In this document: positions 7,696-16,206 of the stretch, in pieces | How positions within the stretch are numbered: the first letter of the stretch is position 1 | Layout: each line of letters starts with the position of its first letter | NCBI GenBank assembly: GCA_963795435.1 | Contig: CAWCHV010000009.1 | Location: 1,116,001 to 1,180,000 of the forward strand | From: JAFKFI01 sp963795435 | Lineage (GTDB): Bacteria; Pseudomonadota; Alphaproteobacteria; Acetobacterales; Acetobacteraceae | Reading direction: 5' to 3' | Length of the DNA stretch: 64,000 nt | The notes under the pieces: model-generated | Told to the model about the DNA's origin: nothing | Databases searched by the model: none | What the model saw: only the letters and a program-made list of their open reading frames with translations | Translations under genes and position numbers: made by a program

Positions 7696-9093
7696 TCAAG
7701 CCGGCTCGGGGCGCCCTGCTCGGGAGGAGCGGATCGCCGGCGGGCGTCGCACGAAGCGGCCCGTGCCGGGCTCGGCCCGTACCCGCTCTCCGTCCCAGAT
7801 CAGCCGGCCGCGCAGCACGGTGGCCGCGACGCGGGCGCGCATGGCGCGGCCGTGATAGGGCGACCAGCGCGTCTCCGGCCGATCCTCGATCGCCGCCTCG
7901 TCGAAGGTGAACTGACCCCGCTCCAACACCAGCAGGTCGCAGTCGGACCCGACGCGGATGGCGCCCTTGCGCGGAAACAGCCCATGCAGCCTGGCGCTCC
8001 GCTCCGCGCAGTAGGTCGCCATCAGGGTCGGCGGCAGCCCGCGCTCGTCGAGCAAGGTGAACATCAGCGGCGCGAAGCTCTGCAGTCCCGTCAGCCCGGC
8101 GCCGTTGGCGAAGATGTCGGCGGATTGCTTGCGCTCGAGCGGCCAGGGCGCGTGGTCGGTCGAGACGTAGGCGACCTTGTCGTCGAGCAGCGCCTGCCAC
8201 ATCCGCTCGACCTCGCCCGCGGTGCGGAGCGGCGGGTTGCACTTGCCGCGCCCGCCGAGCCGGACGATGTCGTCCTCGGTCATGCATAGATACTGGATGC
8301 AGGCCTCGCCAGTCGCCCGCGCGCCCATGTTGCGGAATGTTTCCGCGATCGCGAATCCGCGCGCCAGCGACGAGTGCGCGATGTGGACGTGGGCACCGGT
8401 TTCCAGTCCGATCTCGAAGATCTCCAGATCCGCCATGGTCTCGGCGAGCGGCGGGCGGGTGCGGCAGTGCATGATCGGGTCGGTCCGCCCCGCCGCGCGG
8501 GCCTCCGCGGTGAGCCGTTCGACCAGCTCCTGATCCTCGTTGTGAACGGCGACCGGCAGGCCGGTCTTGGCGATCTCGCGGAACGCCGCGACCATCGTGG
8601 GATGGTCGATGCGCGGGAAACGCACCGGATCATACTCGTAGGTCGAGAGCTTGAACGCGGACACGCCGGCCGCCGCCAGCCCGGCGATCGCGCCCACGCC
8701 GCCGGTCTTCAGGATCGTGCCGTAGAGCGCCATGTCGACATGCGCGGTGCGCTCCACCCAGTCGACCTTCTCGGCGAGCAGGGTCGCGTCGGTCACCGGA
8801 TGCGGCACGTCGTACGGCATGTCGACGCAGGTGGTCACGCCGCCGGCCGCCGCGCTGCGGGTCGCACCCTCGATGCCGGGCCAGCCCATCGCGGACGACG
8901 TGTGCATGTGCCCATCGACCAGACCGGGCAGGATCAGCTTGCCCGCGTAGTCCAGCACCTCGGCGGCCGGCGGCGGCGCGCCCTGGCCGATGGCGGCGAT
9001 GGTCTCGCCCCGCGCGGCGACGAAGCCGTCGGGAAGAATGGCGTCGGCGCTGACCACGTCGCCCACGAACACCCGGTCGAATGAGGCGGACAC
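7696..9093 (-). CDS. Allantoinase-like cyclic amidohydrolase
   Basis: A 465-residue metal-dependent hydrolase of the dihydroorotase/allantoinase/hydantoinase group. Metal ligands are visible as VDGHMHT near residue 60, the carboxylated-Lys position in SAFKLSTYEYD, AVHNED, and HIAHSS; the late Asp motif reads STDHAPW. The N- and C-terminal beta-sandwich pieces (GDVVSADAILPDG... GSDCDLLVLERGQFTF) frame the barrel. PYHGRAMRARVAATVLRGRLIWDG is typical of allantoinase. The substrate is likely a cyclic ureide such as allantoin, but no other purine-degradation gene is visible, so a hydantoinase role is possible. It is divergent from prpD with about 150 bp between the starts. Confidence 0.82.
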   Translation of the reverse strand: MSASFDRVFVGDVVSADAILPDGFVAARGETIAAIGQGAPPPAAEVLDYAGKLILPGLVDGHMHTSSAMGWPGIEGATRSAAAGGVTTCVDMPYDVPHPVTDATLLAEKVDWVERTAHVDMALYGTILKTGGVGAIAGLAAAGVSAFKLSTYEYDPVRFPRIDHPTMVAAFREIAKTGLPVAVHNEDQELVERLTAEARAAGRTDPIMHCRTRPPLAETMADLEIFEIGLETGAHVHIAHSSLARGFAIAETFRNMGARATGEACIQYLCMTEDDIVRLGGRGKCNPPLRTAGEVERMWQALLDDKVAYVSTDHAPWPLERKQSADIFANGAGLTGLQSFAPLMFTLLDERGLPPTLMATYCAERSARLHGLFPRKGAIRVGSDCDLLVLERGQFTFDEAAIEDRPETRWSPYHGRAMRARVAATVLRGRLIWDGERVRAEPGTGRFVRRPPAIRSSRAGRPEPA

Positions 9094-9103
9094 CTTATTT
9101 ATG

Positions 9104-9226
9104 CACCCTGGTTGCGTGGCGGCCGTGCGCTTGCCGTTGCATCGGCGTGACCTTACGAAGATTCGGCTCGGAGGCTAGACCGCGCGGGTCAAGTCGCCAA
9201 CCTGTCCGCGCCCCACCCTGGTTGCG
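9104..9226. promoter_or_regulatory. Direct repeat in the divergent amidohydrolase/prpD promoter region
   Basis: The 13-mer CACCCTGGTTGCG occurs at 9104-9116 and again at 9214-9226, in the same orientation, close to the start of each divergent gene. A third copy lies inside mtnA (6303-6315), which weakens a purely regulatory reading. It could be a pair of binding sites for a regulator of prpD-prpC or of the amidohydrolase. No prpR-type regulator is seen nearby. Confidence 0.35.
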
Positions 9227-9242
9227 CCATCGGAGGATTTGC

Positions 9243-10742
9243 ATGAAGCAGCACGAACTGAGGGTTTCTCCCTCGAAATCGAACCTGAAACGGGAAGATC
9301 AGCTCGCCTGGAAGATCGCCGGCGTCGCCACCGATCGGGTGGGCGTCGAGCGCGACGTCTCCGCCATGATCGTCAACCGCATCATCGACAATGCCTCGGT
9401 GGCGATTGCGGCGATCAACCGCCGCCCTGTCACATCCGCCCGTGACATGGCGCTCGGCCACTCGCGCAGGGAGGGGGCGATGGTGTTCGGCGTCGCGTCC
9501 AACAAGCGCGTGAGCCCGGAATGGGCGGCCTGGGCGAACGGCACGGCGGTGCGCGAGCTCGACATGCACGACACCTTCCTCGCCGCCGACTACTCGCATC
9601 CCGGCGACAACATCCCGCCCATCCTGGCCGTCGCGCAGACGATGGAGAGGTCCGGCCGCGACCTGATCCGCGGCATCGCGACCGGCTACGAGATCCAGAT
9701 CGACCTGGTCCGCGCCATCTGCCTGCACGCGCACAAGATAGATCACATCGCCCATCTCTGCCCGGCGCAGGCCGCCGGCATCGGCACCTTGCTCGGCCTC
9801 AAGCAGGACGTGATCTACCAGGCGGTGCAGCAGGCGGTGCACGTCTCCTTCACCACGCGCCAGTCGCGCAAGGGCGAGATCAGCAGCTGGAAGGCGTACG
9901 CGCCCGCCCATTCCGGCAAGCTCGCCGTCGAGGCGGTGGACCGCGCGATGCGCGGCGAGGGCGCGCCGAGCCCGATCTATGAAGGCGAGGACAGCGTCGT
10001 CGCCTGGATGCTGGACGGGCCGGACGCGCAATACGAGGTGCCGCTGCCCGAGGCCGGCGAGCCCAAGCGCGCGATCCTCGACAGCTACACCAAGGAGCAC
10101 AGCGCCGAGTACCAGTCGCAGGCGCTGATCGACCTCGCGTTCCGCCTGCGCGAGCAGATCGCCGATCTCCGGCAGATCGAGCGCGTCGTGATCCACACCT
10201 CGCACCACACGCACTACGTGATCGGCACTGGCGCCAACGATCCGCAGAAGATGGACCCCAAGGCCAGCCGCGAGACGCTGGATCATTCGATCATGTACAT
10301 CTTCGCCGTGGCGCTGGAGGACGGGCGATGGCACCACGTCGACAGCTACGCGCCGCGCCGCGCGTCGCGCGCCTCCACGGTCGAGCTGTGGCACAAGATC
10401 GAGACCCAGGAGGACGCCGAGTGGACGCGGCGTTACCATTCCACGGACCCCAACGAGCTCGCGTTCGGCGCCCGGGTCGAGGTGTTCATGCGCGACGGAT
10501 CGAGGATCGAGGACGAGATGGCGGTGGCGAACGCGCATCCGATGGGCGCCGAGCCGTTCAGCCGGCCCGACTACATCCACAAGTTCCAGACCCTGACGGA
10601 CGGCATCATCTCGACCAGGGAGTCGAACCGGTTCCTGGAAGTCGTGCAGGAGCTGCCGCGCCTCCAGGCCGGCGAGCTGCACCTGCTGAACGTGGCCTTG
10701 CCCGCCGGCACGCTGGCGGTCGGCAAGCCAGGCATCTTCTGA
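9243..10742 (+). CDS. prpD: 2-methylcitrate dehydratase (MmgE/PrpD family)
   Basis: PrpD dehydrates 2-methylcitrate to 2-methyl-cis-aconitate in the methylcitrate cycle that oxidises propionyl-CoA. The protein is 499 residues from ATG 9243, chosen because GGAGGATTTGC directly precedes it. Longer in-frame starts exist but have no ribosome site. Family features include VRELDMHDTFLAADYSHPGDNIPPILAVAQ, the HLCPAQAAGIGTLLGL region, SSWKAYAPAHSGKLAVEAV, and the C-terminal EMAVANAHPMGAEPFSRPDYIHKF. This long PrpD type is the genuine methylcitrate enzyme, not a short MmgE relative. It is followed after 18 bp by prpC. Confidence 0.93.
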   Translation: MKQHELRVSPSKSNLKREDQLAWKIAGVATDRVGVERDVSAMIVNRIIDNASVAIAAINRRPVTSARDMALGHSRREGAMVFGVASNKRVSPEWAAWANGTAVRELDMHDTFLAADYSHPGDNIPPILAVAQTMERSGRDLIRGIATGYEIQIDLVRAICLHAHKIDHIAHLCPAQAAGIGTLLGLKQDVIYQAVQQAVHVSFTTRQSRKGEISSWKAYAPAHSGKLAVEAVDRAMRGEGAPSPIYEGEDSVVAWMLDGPDAQYEVPLPEAGEPKRAILDSYTKEHSAEYQSQALIDLAFRLREQIADLRQIERVVIHTSHHTHYVIGTGANDPQKMDPKASRETLDHSIMYIFAVALEDGRWHHVDSYAPRRASRASTVELWHKIETQEDAEWTRRYHSTDPNELAFGARVEVFMRDGSRIEDEMAVANAHPMGAEPFSRPDYIHKFQTLTDGIISTRESNRFLEVVQELPRLQAGELHLLNVALPAGTLAVGKPGIF

Positions 10743-10760
10743 GCAGAGGGAGAGAGCACC

Positions 10761-11930
10761 GTGAGCGATACTCAGATACCGGGCACCCAGACCCTGGCCA
10801 ACCGGCCCAAGAAGTCCGTGGCGCTGTCGGGCGTGACCGCCGGCAACACGGCACTCTGCACGGTCGGGCGCACCGGCAACGACCTGCACTATCGCGGTTA
10901 CGACATCCTGGACGTGGCCGAGACCTGCGAGTTCGAGGAGATCGCGCATCTCCTGGTACACGGCGCGCTGCCCAACGCCGCCGAGCTGCGGGCCTACAAG
11001 ACCAAGCTGCGCGCCATGCGCGGCCTGCCCGCCGCCGTGAAGTCGATACTGGAGGCGCTGCCGGCGGCGGCGCACCCGATGGACGTGATGCGTACCGGCG
11101 TCTCGGCGCTCGGCTGCGTGCTGCCCGAGAAGGAGGACCACAACAATCCCGGCGCGCGCGAGATCGCCGACCGGCTGATGGCCTCGCTCGGCTCCATGCT
11201 GCTCTACTGGTATCACTACGCGCATAACGGCCGGCGGATCGAGGTCGAGACCGACGACGAGAGCATCGGCGGGCATTTCCTCCACCTGCTGCACGGCCGG
11301 CCGCCGAGCGAGCTGTGGGTGCGCGCCATGCACACCTCGCTGATCCTCTACGCCGAGCACGAGTTCAACGCCTCCACCTTCGCCTGCCGGGTGGTCGCGG
11401 GGACCGGAGCCGATATGTACTCGGCGATCACCGCCGGCATCGGCGCGCTGCGCGGGCCCAAGCACGGCGGCGCCAACGAGGTCTCCTTCGAGATCCAGAA
11501 GCGCTACGACAGCCCTGACGAGGCGGAGGCGGACATCCGCAAGCGGGTGGCGAACAAGGAGGTGGTGATCGGCTTCGGCCATCCCGTCTACACGATCGCC
11601 GATCCCAGGAACAAAGTGATCAAGGGCGTCGCCCGGCATCTGTCGGAGGAGGCGGGCTCGACGGCGATGTTCGACATCGCCGACCGGATCGAGGCGGTGA
11701 TGGCGGACGCCAAGAAGATGTTCGCCAACCTCGATTGGTTCAGCGCGGTCAGCTATCACATGATGGGCGTGCCGACCGAGATGTTCACCCCGCTGTTCGT
11801 CATCTCCCGCACGTCCGGCTGGAGCGCGCACGTCATCGAGCAGCGCGTCGACGGCAAGATCATCCGCCCGACCGCGAACTATGTCGGCCCCGAGGATGTG
11901 CGCTTCGTGCCCTTGGCACAGCGTCGCTGA
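10761..11930 (+). CDS. prpC: 2-methylcitrate synthase
   Basis: A citrate-synthase-family enzyme of 389 residues that condenses propionyl-CoA with oxaloacetate. It starts at GTG 10761 after a purine-rich site (AGAGGGAGAGAG). Typical motifs are GVTAGNTALCTVGRTGNDLHYRGYDI near the N-terminus, GIGALRGPKHGGANE around residue 230, IGFGHPVYT with the catalytic His, and the C-terminal FVISRTSGWSAHVIEQR with the active-site Arg residues. Pairing with prpD supports methylcitrate rather than citrate synthase. prpB is not in the window. A short tandem duplication spans its stop codon. Confidence 0.93.
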   Translation: MSDTQIPGTQTLANRPKKSVALSGVTAGNTALCTVGRTGNDLHYRGYDILDVAETCEFEEIAHLLVHGALPNAAELRAYKTKLRAMRGLPAAVKSILEALPAAAHPMDVMRTGVSALGCVLPEKEDHNNPGAREIADRLMASLGSMLLYWYHYAHNGRRIEVETDDESIGGHFLHLLHGRPPSELWVRAMHTSLILYAEHEFNASTFACRVVAGTGADMYSAITAGIGALRGPKHGGANEVSFEIQKRYDSPDEAEADIRKRVANKEVVIGFGHPVYTIADPRNKVIKGVARHLSEEAGSTAMFDIADRIEAVMADAKKMFANLDWFSAVSYHMMGVPTEMFTPLFVISRTSGWSAHVIEQRVDGKIIRPTANYVGPEDVRFVPLAQRR

Positions 11931-11955
11931 CGCCCTTGATACAGCGTCGCTGACG
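11910..11955. repeat. Tandem duplication over the prpC stop codon
   Basis: Two adjacent 23-bp units, 11910-11932 and 11933-11955, of the form CCCTTG..ACAGCGTCGCTGACG, differ at two positions. The prpC TGA (11928-11930) is in the first unit and a second TGA is in the second unit, in another frame. Confidence 0.85.
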
Positions 11956-11984
11956 CTCGCGGCACTCGCAGCGAGCGCCACGAA

Positions 11985-12020
11985 AGCCGCCGTGACGAAC
12001 TCCGTCGCGGCGGCTTCTTT
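11985..12020 (+). terminator. Rho-independent terminator after prpC
   Basis: A 12-bp stem, GCCGCCGTGACG pairing with CGTCGCGGCGGC (one G-T or mismatch), with a short loop AACTC, followed by TTCTTTG. The position about 55 bp after the prpC stop fits the end of the prpDC transcript. Confidence 0.7.
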
Positions 12021-12462
12021 GTGTCCGCGTCGCCGCATTTGCATCCGGCGCGGATTTTTTCACCGCACGCAGGTTGAATCGGTTGCTTTTTGTTGACATG
12101 CGAATGTCAGAGGCGGAATAGCGGAAACGGCATGTGTGCGCCCGATTCGGCGGTTCGTTCGGCACACGCATGTCACGCAAAGAAGGACGGTCCATTGACC
12201 GCGGCTTCGTTCAGGCGACGCGCAGCCGGCCAGCATCGCACAAAGATGTCGATCCGGGCCGAATGGAAGGATGGCGGCGGCACCGGTCAGGTCACTGGCC
12301 CAATCAACAGGCGTCCGCAGGCGCGGCGATGCCGCCGAATGCGGATAAACTTGGAACCGGTTGCCGGAACAGCCGTTCCGTTATCGCATGTTCCCCGACA
12401 CAACGGCCCTGACACAAGGGCTTCGAGTTCCCTGGCAAGGGTATGAACAAGGAGTTCGCACA
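12021..12462 (+). other. Long intergenic/leader region before the histone-like gene
   Basis: About 440 bp without a recognisable protein. It contains a promoter-like element (12093-12121). From there to the GTG at 12463 about 340 bp would be transcribed as leader. Open frames of 92-118 codons exist but show no family resemblance and no convincing ribosome site, so I treat the region as a long 5' leader or a place for an unrecognised small RNA. Confidence 0.4.
12093..12121 (+). promoter_or_regulatory. Sigma-70-like promoter with overlapping palindromic operator
   Basis: TTGACA at 12093-12098, a 17-bp spacer, and GAATAG at 12116-12121. The perfect inverted repeat TGACATGCGAATGTCA (12094-12109) overlaps the -35 box, the arrangement expected for a repressor site. 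It points toward the histone-like gene, 340 bp downstream. Confidence 0.5.
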
Positions 12463-13086
12463 GTGAGTAGCGAAGAAACCACCACCGACCGGCCACGCGC
12501 TCAGGCGATGGCGATGCGGACAGGCACACGGAAGACGACGGCCCGTTCGGCCACGCGGGCGACAGGAACGCGGGCCACGGGCGCGCGCAAGACAACGGCC
12601 GCGAAGCGCGCGACCGGCGCGAAGAAGACGACCGCCACCCGCAAGGCCGCGCCGAAGCGCGCGGCCGCCGCGAAGAAGCCGGCCGCCCGCAAGACGGCGA
12701 CGCGCGCGACGACTGCCCGCAAGGCAGCGAAGCCGGCCGCGCGCAAGGCCGCGACCCGCACGGCAGCCGGACGCAAGACGACCCGCGCGACCGCCGCCCG
12801 CAAGACGACGGCGCGAAAGGCGACCACCACGGCCCGCAAGACAACGGCCCGCAAGACCGCCGCGAAGCCGGCCGCCACACGTCGTACGACGGCCGCGGCG
12901 AAGAAGGCGCCGGCGACGCGCCGCACCGCGGCAGCCAAGCCCGCCGCCAAGCGGACCGTCACGCGCCGCGCCGCCGCCGCGAAGCCCGCGACCCGTCGGC
13001 CGCGCAAGACAGCGGTCACGCCGGAGACGATGACGCCCGAGATGGAGCAGGCGTCGCCGTCCTCCTCCTCCGAGTTGATCATCTGA
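12463..13086 (+). CDS. Histone H1-like Lys/Arg/Ala/Thr-rich protein
   Basis: A 207-residue low-complexity, strongly basic protein made almost entirely of repeats of the type ARKTTA, AAKKPA and ATRKA, resembling the C-terminal tail of eukaryotic histone H1, AlgP and bacterial Hc1/KTR-type proteins. It is expected to bind DNA without sequence preference and compact the nucleoid. The start is set at GTG 12463 because AAGGAG lies 8 bases upstream; upstream in-frame codons lack a site. The last about 25 residues (TPETMTPEMEQASPSSSSELII) are acidic/Ser-rich and non-repetitive, possibly a protein-interaction or turnover tag. It ends with a tandem duplication over the stop codon and a strong convergent terminator. 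Confidence 0.82.
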   Translation: MSSEETTTDRPRAQAMAMRTGTRKTTARSATRATGTRATGARKTTAAKRATGAKKTTATRKAAPKRAAAAKKPAARKTATRATTARKAAKPAARKAATRTAAGRKTTRATAARKTTARKATTTARKTTARKTAAKPAATRRTTAAAKKAPATRRTAAAKPAAKRTVTRRAAAAKPATRRPRKTAVTPETMTPEMEQASPSSSSELII

Positions 13087-13107
13087 ACTTGGCCATCTGA
13101 ATTTGGC
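13080..13107. repeat. Tandem duplication over the stop codon of the histone-like gene
   Basis: Two adjacent 14-mers, CATCTGAACTTGGC (13080-13093) and CATCTGAATTTGGC (13094-13107), differ by one base. Each contains a TGA; the first is the gene's stop codon (13084-13086). Confidence 0.8.
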
Positions 13108-13127
13108 CGATCGGCCCTGATGGTGAT

Positions 13128-13153
13128 GGAAGGGCGCCCGCGGGCGCCCTTCC
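13128..13153. terminator. Bidirectional terminator (26-bp perfect palindrome)
   Basis: GGAAGGGCGCCCG followed directly by its exact reverse complement CGGGCGCCCTTCC. It lies between the converging histone-like gene and otnC and can serve both. There is no T-run on the plus side (TCCTCGTTTC follows), so termination strength is uncertain. Confidence 0.65.
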
Positions 13154-13175
13154 TCGTTTCAGGCGTCCGATCCGC

Positions 13176-13808
13176 TCATCCGAAACTGGCGAGCAGGTCG
13201 TCGACCTGCGGCGGCGTCAGCAGCCGGGGCGCGCCGCCGCGCAGGATGAGGAACAGCTTGGCCGCCTCCTCGAGTTCCTCGGCGGCATACACCGCGTCCG
13301 TAAGCGCCTTGCCGGACACCACCGGCCCATGATTGGCCAGCAGCACCGCGCGCGCGCCCCGCGCCGCCTCCGCGATCGCCGGCTCCATCGCCGGATCGCC
13401 CGGTCGAAAATAGGGAACCACCGGCATCCGGCGACCCACGCGCATGACGAAATAGGGCGTCAGCGGCGGGATCGGATTGGCCGCGTCCACATCCGGCAGG
13501 CACGCCACCGCCGTCGCCATCGTCGAGTGCAGATGCACGACGGCTCCCGCTTCCCGCCGCGTCGTGTAGAAGGCCCGGTGCATGAACACTTCCTTGGAGG
13601 GCGGGTCGCCGCCGACGTGGCGAAAGTTCGCGTCGAGCCGCGACAGCCGCCCCGCATCGAGCCGTCCGAGCGAGGAATTGGTAGGCGTGATGAGATAGCC
13701 GTCGGCGAGGCGCAGGCTGATGTTGCCGGCGCTGCCTACTGAGAAGCCGCGCGCGAACAGGCTCCGCGCCAGCTCCACGAGCAGGTGCCGCTGGTCATCC
13801 TCGGTCAT
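13176..13808 (-). CDS. otnC: 3-oxo-tetronate 4-phosphate decarboxylase (class II aldolase)
   Basis: A 210-residue class II aldolase/adducin-domain protein. Motifs: SVGSAGNISLRLADGYLITPTNSSLG near residue 25, the substrate-phosphate-binding pattern SxxG, the zinc ligands in VVHLHSTMA, and AVLLANHGPVVSG. Neighbouring otnK (ends 12 bp upstream of this gene's ATG at 13808) makes the OtnC assignment likely: the pair phosphorylates a 3-oxo-tetronate and decarboxylates the product to a triose phosphate. The rest of the pathway (OtnI isomerase, dehydrogenase) is not in the window. Alternative: another sugar-phosphate aldolase such as L-fuculose-phosphate type. Confidence 0.85.
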   Translation of the reverse strand: MTEDDQRHLLVELARSLFARGFSVGSAGNISLRLADGYLITPTNSSLGRLDAGRLSRLDANFRHVGGDPPSKEVFMHRAFYTTRREAGAVVHLHSTMATAVACLPDVDAANPIPPLTPYFVMRVGRRMPVVPYFRPGDPAMEPAIAEAARGARAVLLANHGPVVSGKALTDAVYAAEELEEAAKLFLILRGGAPRLLTPPQVDDLLASFG

Positions 13809-13819
13809 CGCGCTCTCCG

Positions 13820-15100
13820 TCAACCGGATTGCTGGAAGGCTTTCAGGAAGAAGTCGCGCGCGCCGAAATTGCCGGATTTCAGCGCCAGCAGCAGCGGCGC
13901 CGCACCGCCCTCCGCGTAGGTCCACGGCACGCCGGGGTCGATCTCCGCGCCGATGCGCAGGCTGCGCACTCCGAGGCGCGACACGACGGCACCCGACGTC
14001 TCCCCGCCGGCCACCACCATGCGCCGAACGCCACGCGCGACCAGACCCTCCGCGATGGCGGCGAGCGCGTGCTCGACCAGCGCGCCCGCCGCCTCGCGAC
14101 CGAGGCGCTGCTGCAAGGCGGCCACCTTGTCGGGCGGCGCTGAGGCGGCGATCACCACGGGTCCGGCTCCGAGCTTGCCATCCGCCCACGCAAGCGCGTG
14201 TGCGCTGAGTGCGGCGGCGTCGGATGTGGTGAGCGGATCGAGTTCGAGTGTCGGCACGTGCTCGCGAGCCGCGCCGATCTGGAACAGCGTCGCCCGCGAA
14301 CAGGAACCCGCCAGTACCGCCGCATGTCCGGAGACGGCCGGCAACGCAGCCGAATCCGTGCGTGCTGGCAGCATGCCGGCGCGGCGGAAGTTTTCCGGCA
14401 ACCCCATCGCCACGCCGGAGCCGCCCGTGATGAGCGCGTGACGCTCGGCGGCGCGGCCGATCTCGACGAGATGCGCGTCGCTCACCGCGTCCACGATGGC
14501 ATAGCGCCGTCCCTGCTCCTTCAAAGCAGTCATGGCGCGGCGGATCGCGTCGGCGCCCTGCTCGACCGTGGCGTAGGGGACCAGGCCGACCGTGCCGTTG
14601 GTCTGTCGCCCCAGAACGCGGACCAGGTTCGCGTCCTTCATCGGCGTGAGCGGATGGTTCTCCATCCCGCTCTCGTTCAGCAGCGCGCCGCCGACGAACA
14701 GATAGCCCTGATAGACGCTGCGCGCATTCGCCGGAAAAGCCGGGTTGGCGAGCGCGAAGCCGCAATCGAGCGCCGCGACGAGCGCGTCGGCGACGGGTCC
14801 GATATTGCCCTCGTCGGTGCTGTCGAAGGTCGAGCAGTATTTGAAGAAGAACTGCCGGCAGCCGGCGCGCCGCAGCCACTCGAGGGCCGCGAGGCTCTCG
14901 CCGACCGCTTGTCCGACCGGCGCGGTGCGCGACTTGAGCGCCACCACCACGGCATCGGCTTCGGGCACCGGCGTCTCCCTCCCCGGCACGCCGATGAGCT
15001 GCACGGTGCGCATCCCGTTCCTGACGAGCATGGAGGCAAGGTCGGTGGCGCCGGTGAAGTCGTCGGCGATGCAGCCGAGCAGCGGCCCCTGTGACGCCAT
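13820..15100 (-). CDS. otnK: 3-oxo-tetronate kinase (four-carbon acid sugar kinase)
   Basis: A 426-residue DUF1537/four-carbon acid sugar kinase. The N-terminal domain begins GCIADDFTGATDLASMLVRNGMRT, the hallmark of the family; KYCSTFDSTDEGNIGPVADAL follows at about residues 92-110. The C-terminal nucleotide-binding domain has VAGGETSGAVVSRLG and the end motif ALLLALKSGNFGARDFF. It works with otnC directly downstream. The start ATG at 15100 gives the canonical N-terminus. Confidence 0.9.
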   Translation of the reverse strand: MASQGPLLGCIADDFTGATDLASMLVRNGMRTVQLIGVPGRETPVPEADAVVVALKSRTAPVGQAVGESLAALEWLRRAGCRQFFFKYCSTFDSTDEGNIGPVADALVAALDCGFALANPAFPANARSVYQGYLFVGGALLNESGMENHPLTPMKDANLVRVLGRQTNGTVGLVPYATVEQGADAIRRAMTALKEQGRRYAIVDAVSDAHLVEIGRAAERHALITGGSGVAMGLPENFRRAGMLPARTDSAALPAVSGHAAVLAGSCSRATLFQIGAAREHVPTLELDPLTTSDAAALSAHALAWADGKLGAGPVVIAASAPPDKVAALQQRLGREAAGALVEHALAAIAEGLVARGVRRMVVAGGETSGAVVSRLGVRSLRIGAEIDPGVPWTYAEGGAAPLLLALKSGNFGARDFFLKAFQQSG

Positions 15101-15165
15101 GCGGCACTCCTACGCTGGGACCGCCAGTATGTCGCGGCGCCCGGCGCGGATGGCAAGCCCGCCGG

Positions 15166-16206
15166 TCATGCGACGGCGAGAGCGGCGACGAATGCGTCGG
15201 TCTGCGCCGTCCATGTCGGCAGCGCCTGCCCGGCCTCCCAGGCAACATCGCTCATCGCGCGGCGTAGGCCGCGGCCGAAGATCAGGCGGCGCAGCGCCTT
15301 GGACAATCCGTCATGATCGCCGGGCTCGCACACCACGCCGCCCTCGATCGGCACCAGCGCTCCCGCCGCGCCGCCCGCCGTGATCGCCACCGGCAGGCCG
15401 CGCTTCAATGCCTCGGCGATCGCCATTCCGTAGCCTTCCCAATAGGTCGCCAGCGCGAACAGGTCGGCCTCGCGCCAGAGCCGTTCGAGTTCGGTGTCGC
15501 CGATCTCGCCGGCGAAACGCACCCGGCTGGCGATGCCAAGCTCCTCCGCGAGTGCCGACAGGGTGCGCGCGTGCACTGGGTCGCGCTGCGTGGAGCCCGC
15601 GATGGTCAGGCGCCAGTCGAGATCGAACAGACGCGCGAGGGCGCGCAGCAGCACGTCATGGCCCTTGCGCGGCACGAGCGTGCCGACGGAAAGCAGACTG
15701 CATCCGTCGCTGGCCGAACCCGTGCTGCGCGGCGCGTCGTCGGTGCCCGGCACGACGACGACGACCCGGTCGCGCGAGACGCCGAAATCGGCGGCGAGGC
15801 GCTCCGCGGTCGGCTCGCTGGTGACGATCACGCGGCGCAGCATGGGCATCAGGCGCCGCTCGGCGGCGCGCAAGGTCTCGCGCTGCTCCTCGGTGAAGCC
15901 GGTCTCGAGCGCGGTCGGATGATGGATCAGCCCGACCGCGCCGCGCGCGACGAGCTGCTCCGCCAGCTCGTCGAACGCCGGCAAGGCAAGTCCGTCGATC
16001 ACCGCGCGCGCATCCTCGGCGAGAGCGGCCCAGGCGCGGCCGGCGGCGCTGCGTGCCTCCGCGTCGGTGAGCGGATGGCCGCCGGTGAGCTCGACTGCGT
16101 CCACCGCGTGGCCGGCCTCGCGCAGCCCGGCGATCATGCGCCGGTCGTATGCGTAGCCTCCCGACAGCGTGGTGAACGGCAGCGGCGCGACGAAGGCGAC
16201 GCGCAT
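15166..16206 (-). CDS. Glycosyltransferase family 4-type protein
   Basis: A 346-residue GT-B glycosyltransferase. The N-terminal half starts MRVAFVAPLPFTTLSGGYAYDRRMIAGLREAG-type sequence with the glycine-rich loop for sugar-nucleotide transfer. The C-terminal domain holds LLSVGTLVPRKGHDVLLRAL and the EX7E-like stretch FALATYWEGYGMAIAEAL. Its ATG shares one base with the stop of the PTPS-like gene (TGATG), so the two are translationally coupled. This context suggests that the acceptor may be the product of the four-gene operon rather than a cell-wall polymer, which is inference. Confidence 0.82.
   Translation of the reverse strand: MRVAFVAPLPFTTLSGGYAYDRRMIAGLREAGHAVDAVELTGGHPLTDAEARSAAGRAWAALAEDARAVIDGLALPAFDELAEQLVARGAVGLIHHPTALETGFTEEQRETLRAAERRLMPMLRRVIVTSEPTAERLAADFGVSRDRVVVVVPGTDDAPRSTGSASDGCSLLSVGTLVPRKGHDVLLRALARLFDLDWRLTIAGSTQRDPVHARTLSALAEELGIASRVRFAGEIGDTELERLWREADLFALATYWEGYGMAIAEALKRGLPVAITAGGAAGALVPIEGGVVCEPGDHDGLSKALRRLIFGRGLRRAMSDVAWEAGQALPTWTAQTDAFVAALAVA

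Noticed and set aside
9189..12044. A 951-codon minus-strand frame opposite prpD-prpC
   Set aside because: Composition is His/Arg/Gly/Asp-rich, as in shadow frames of GC-rich genes, and prpD and prpC on the other strand are clear.
13176..15248. A single 690-codon frame joining otnC with the region of otnK
   Set aside because: The upstream 480 codons are an antisense-like shadow of otnK in another frame. The real otnC starts at ATG 13808.
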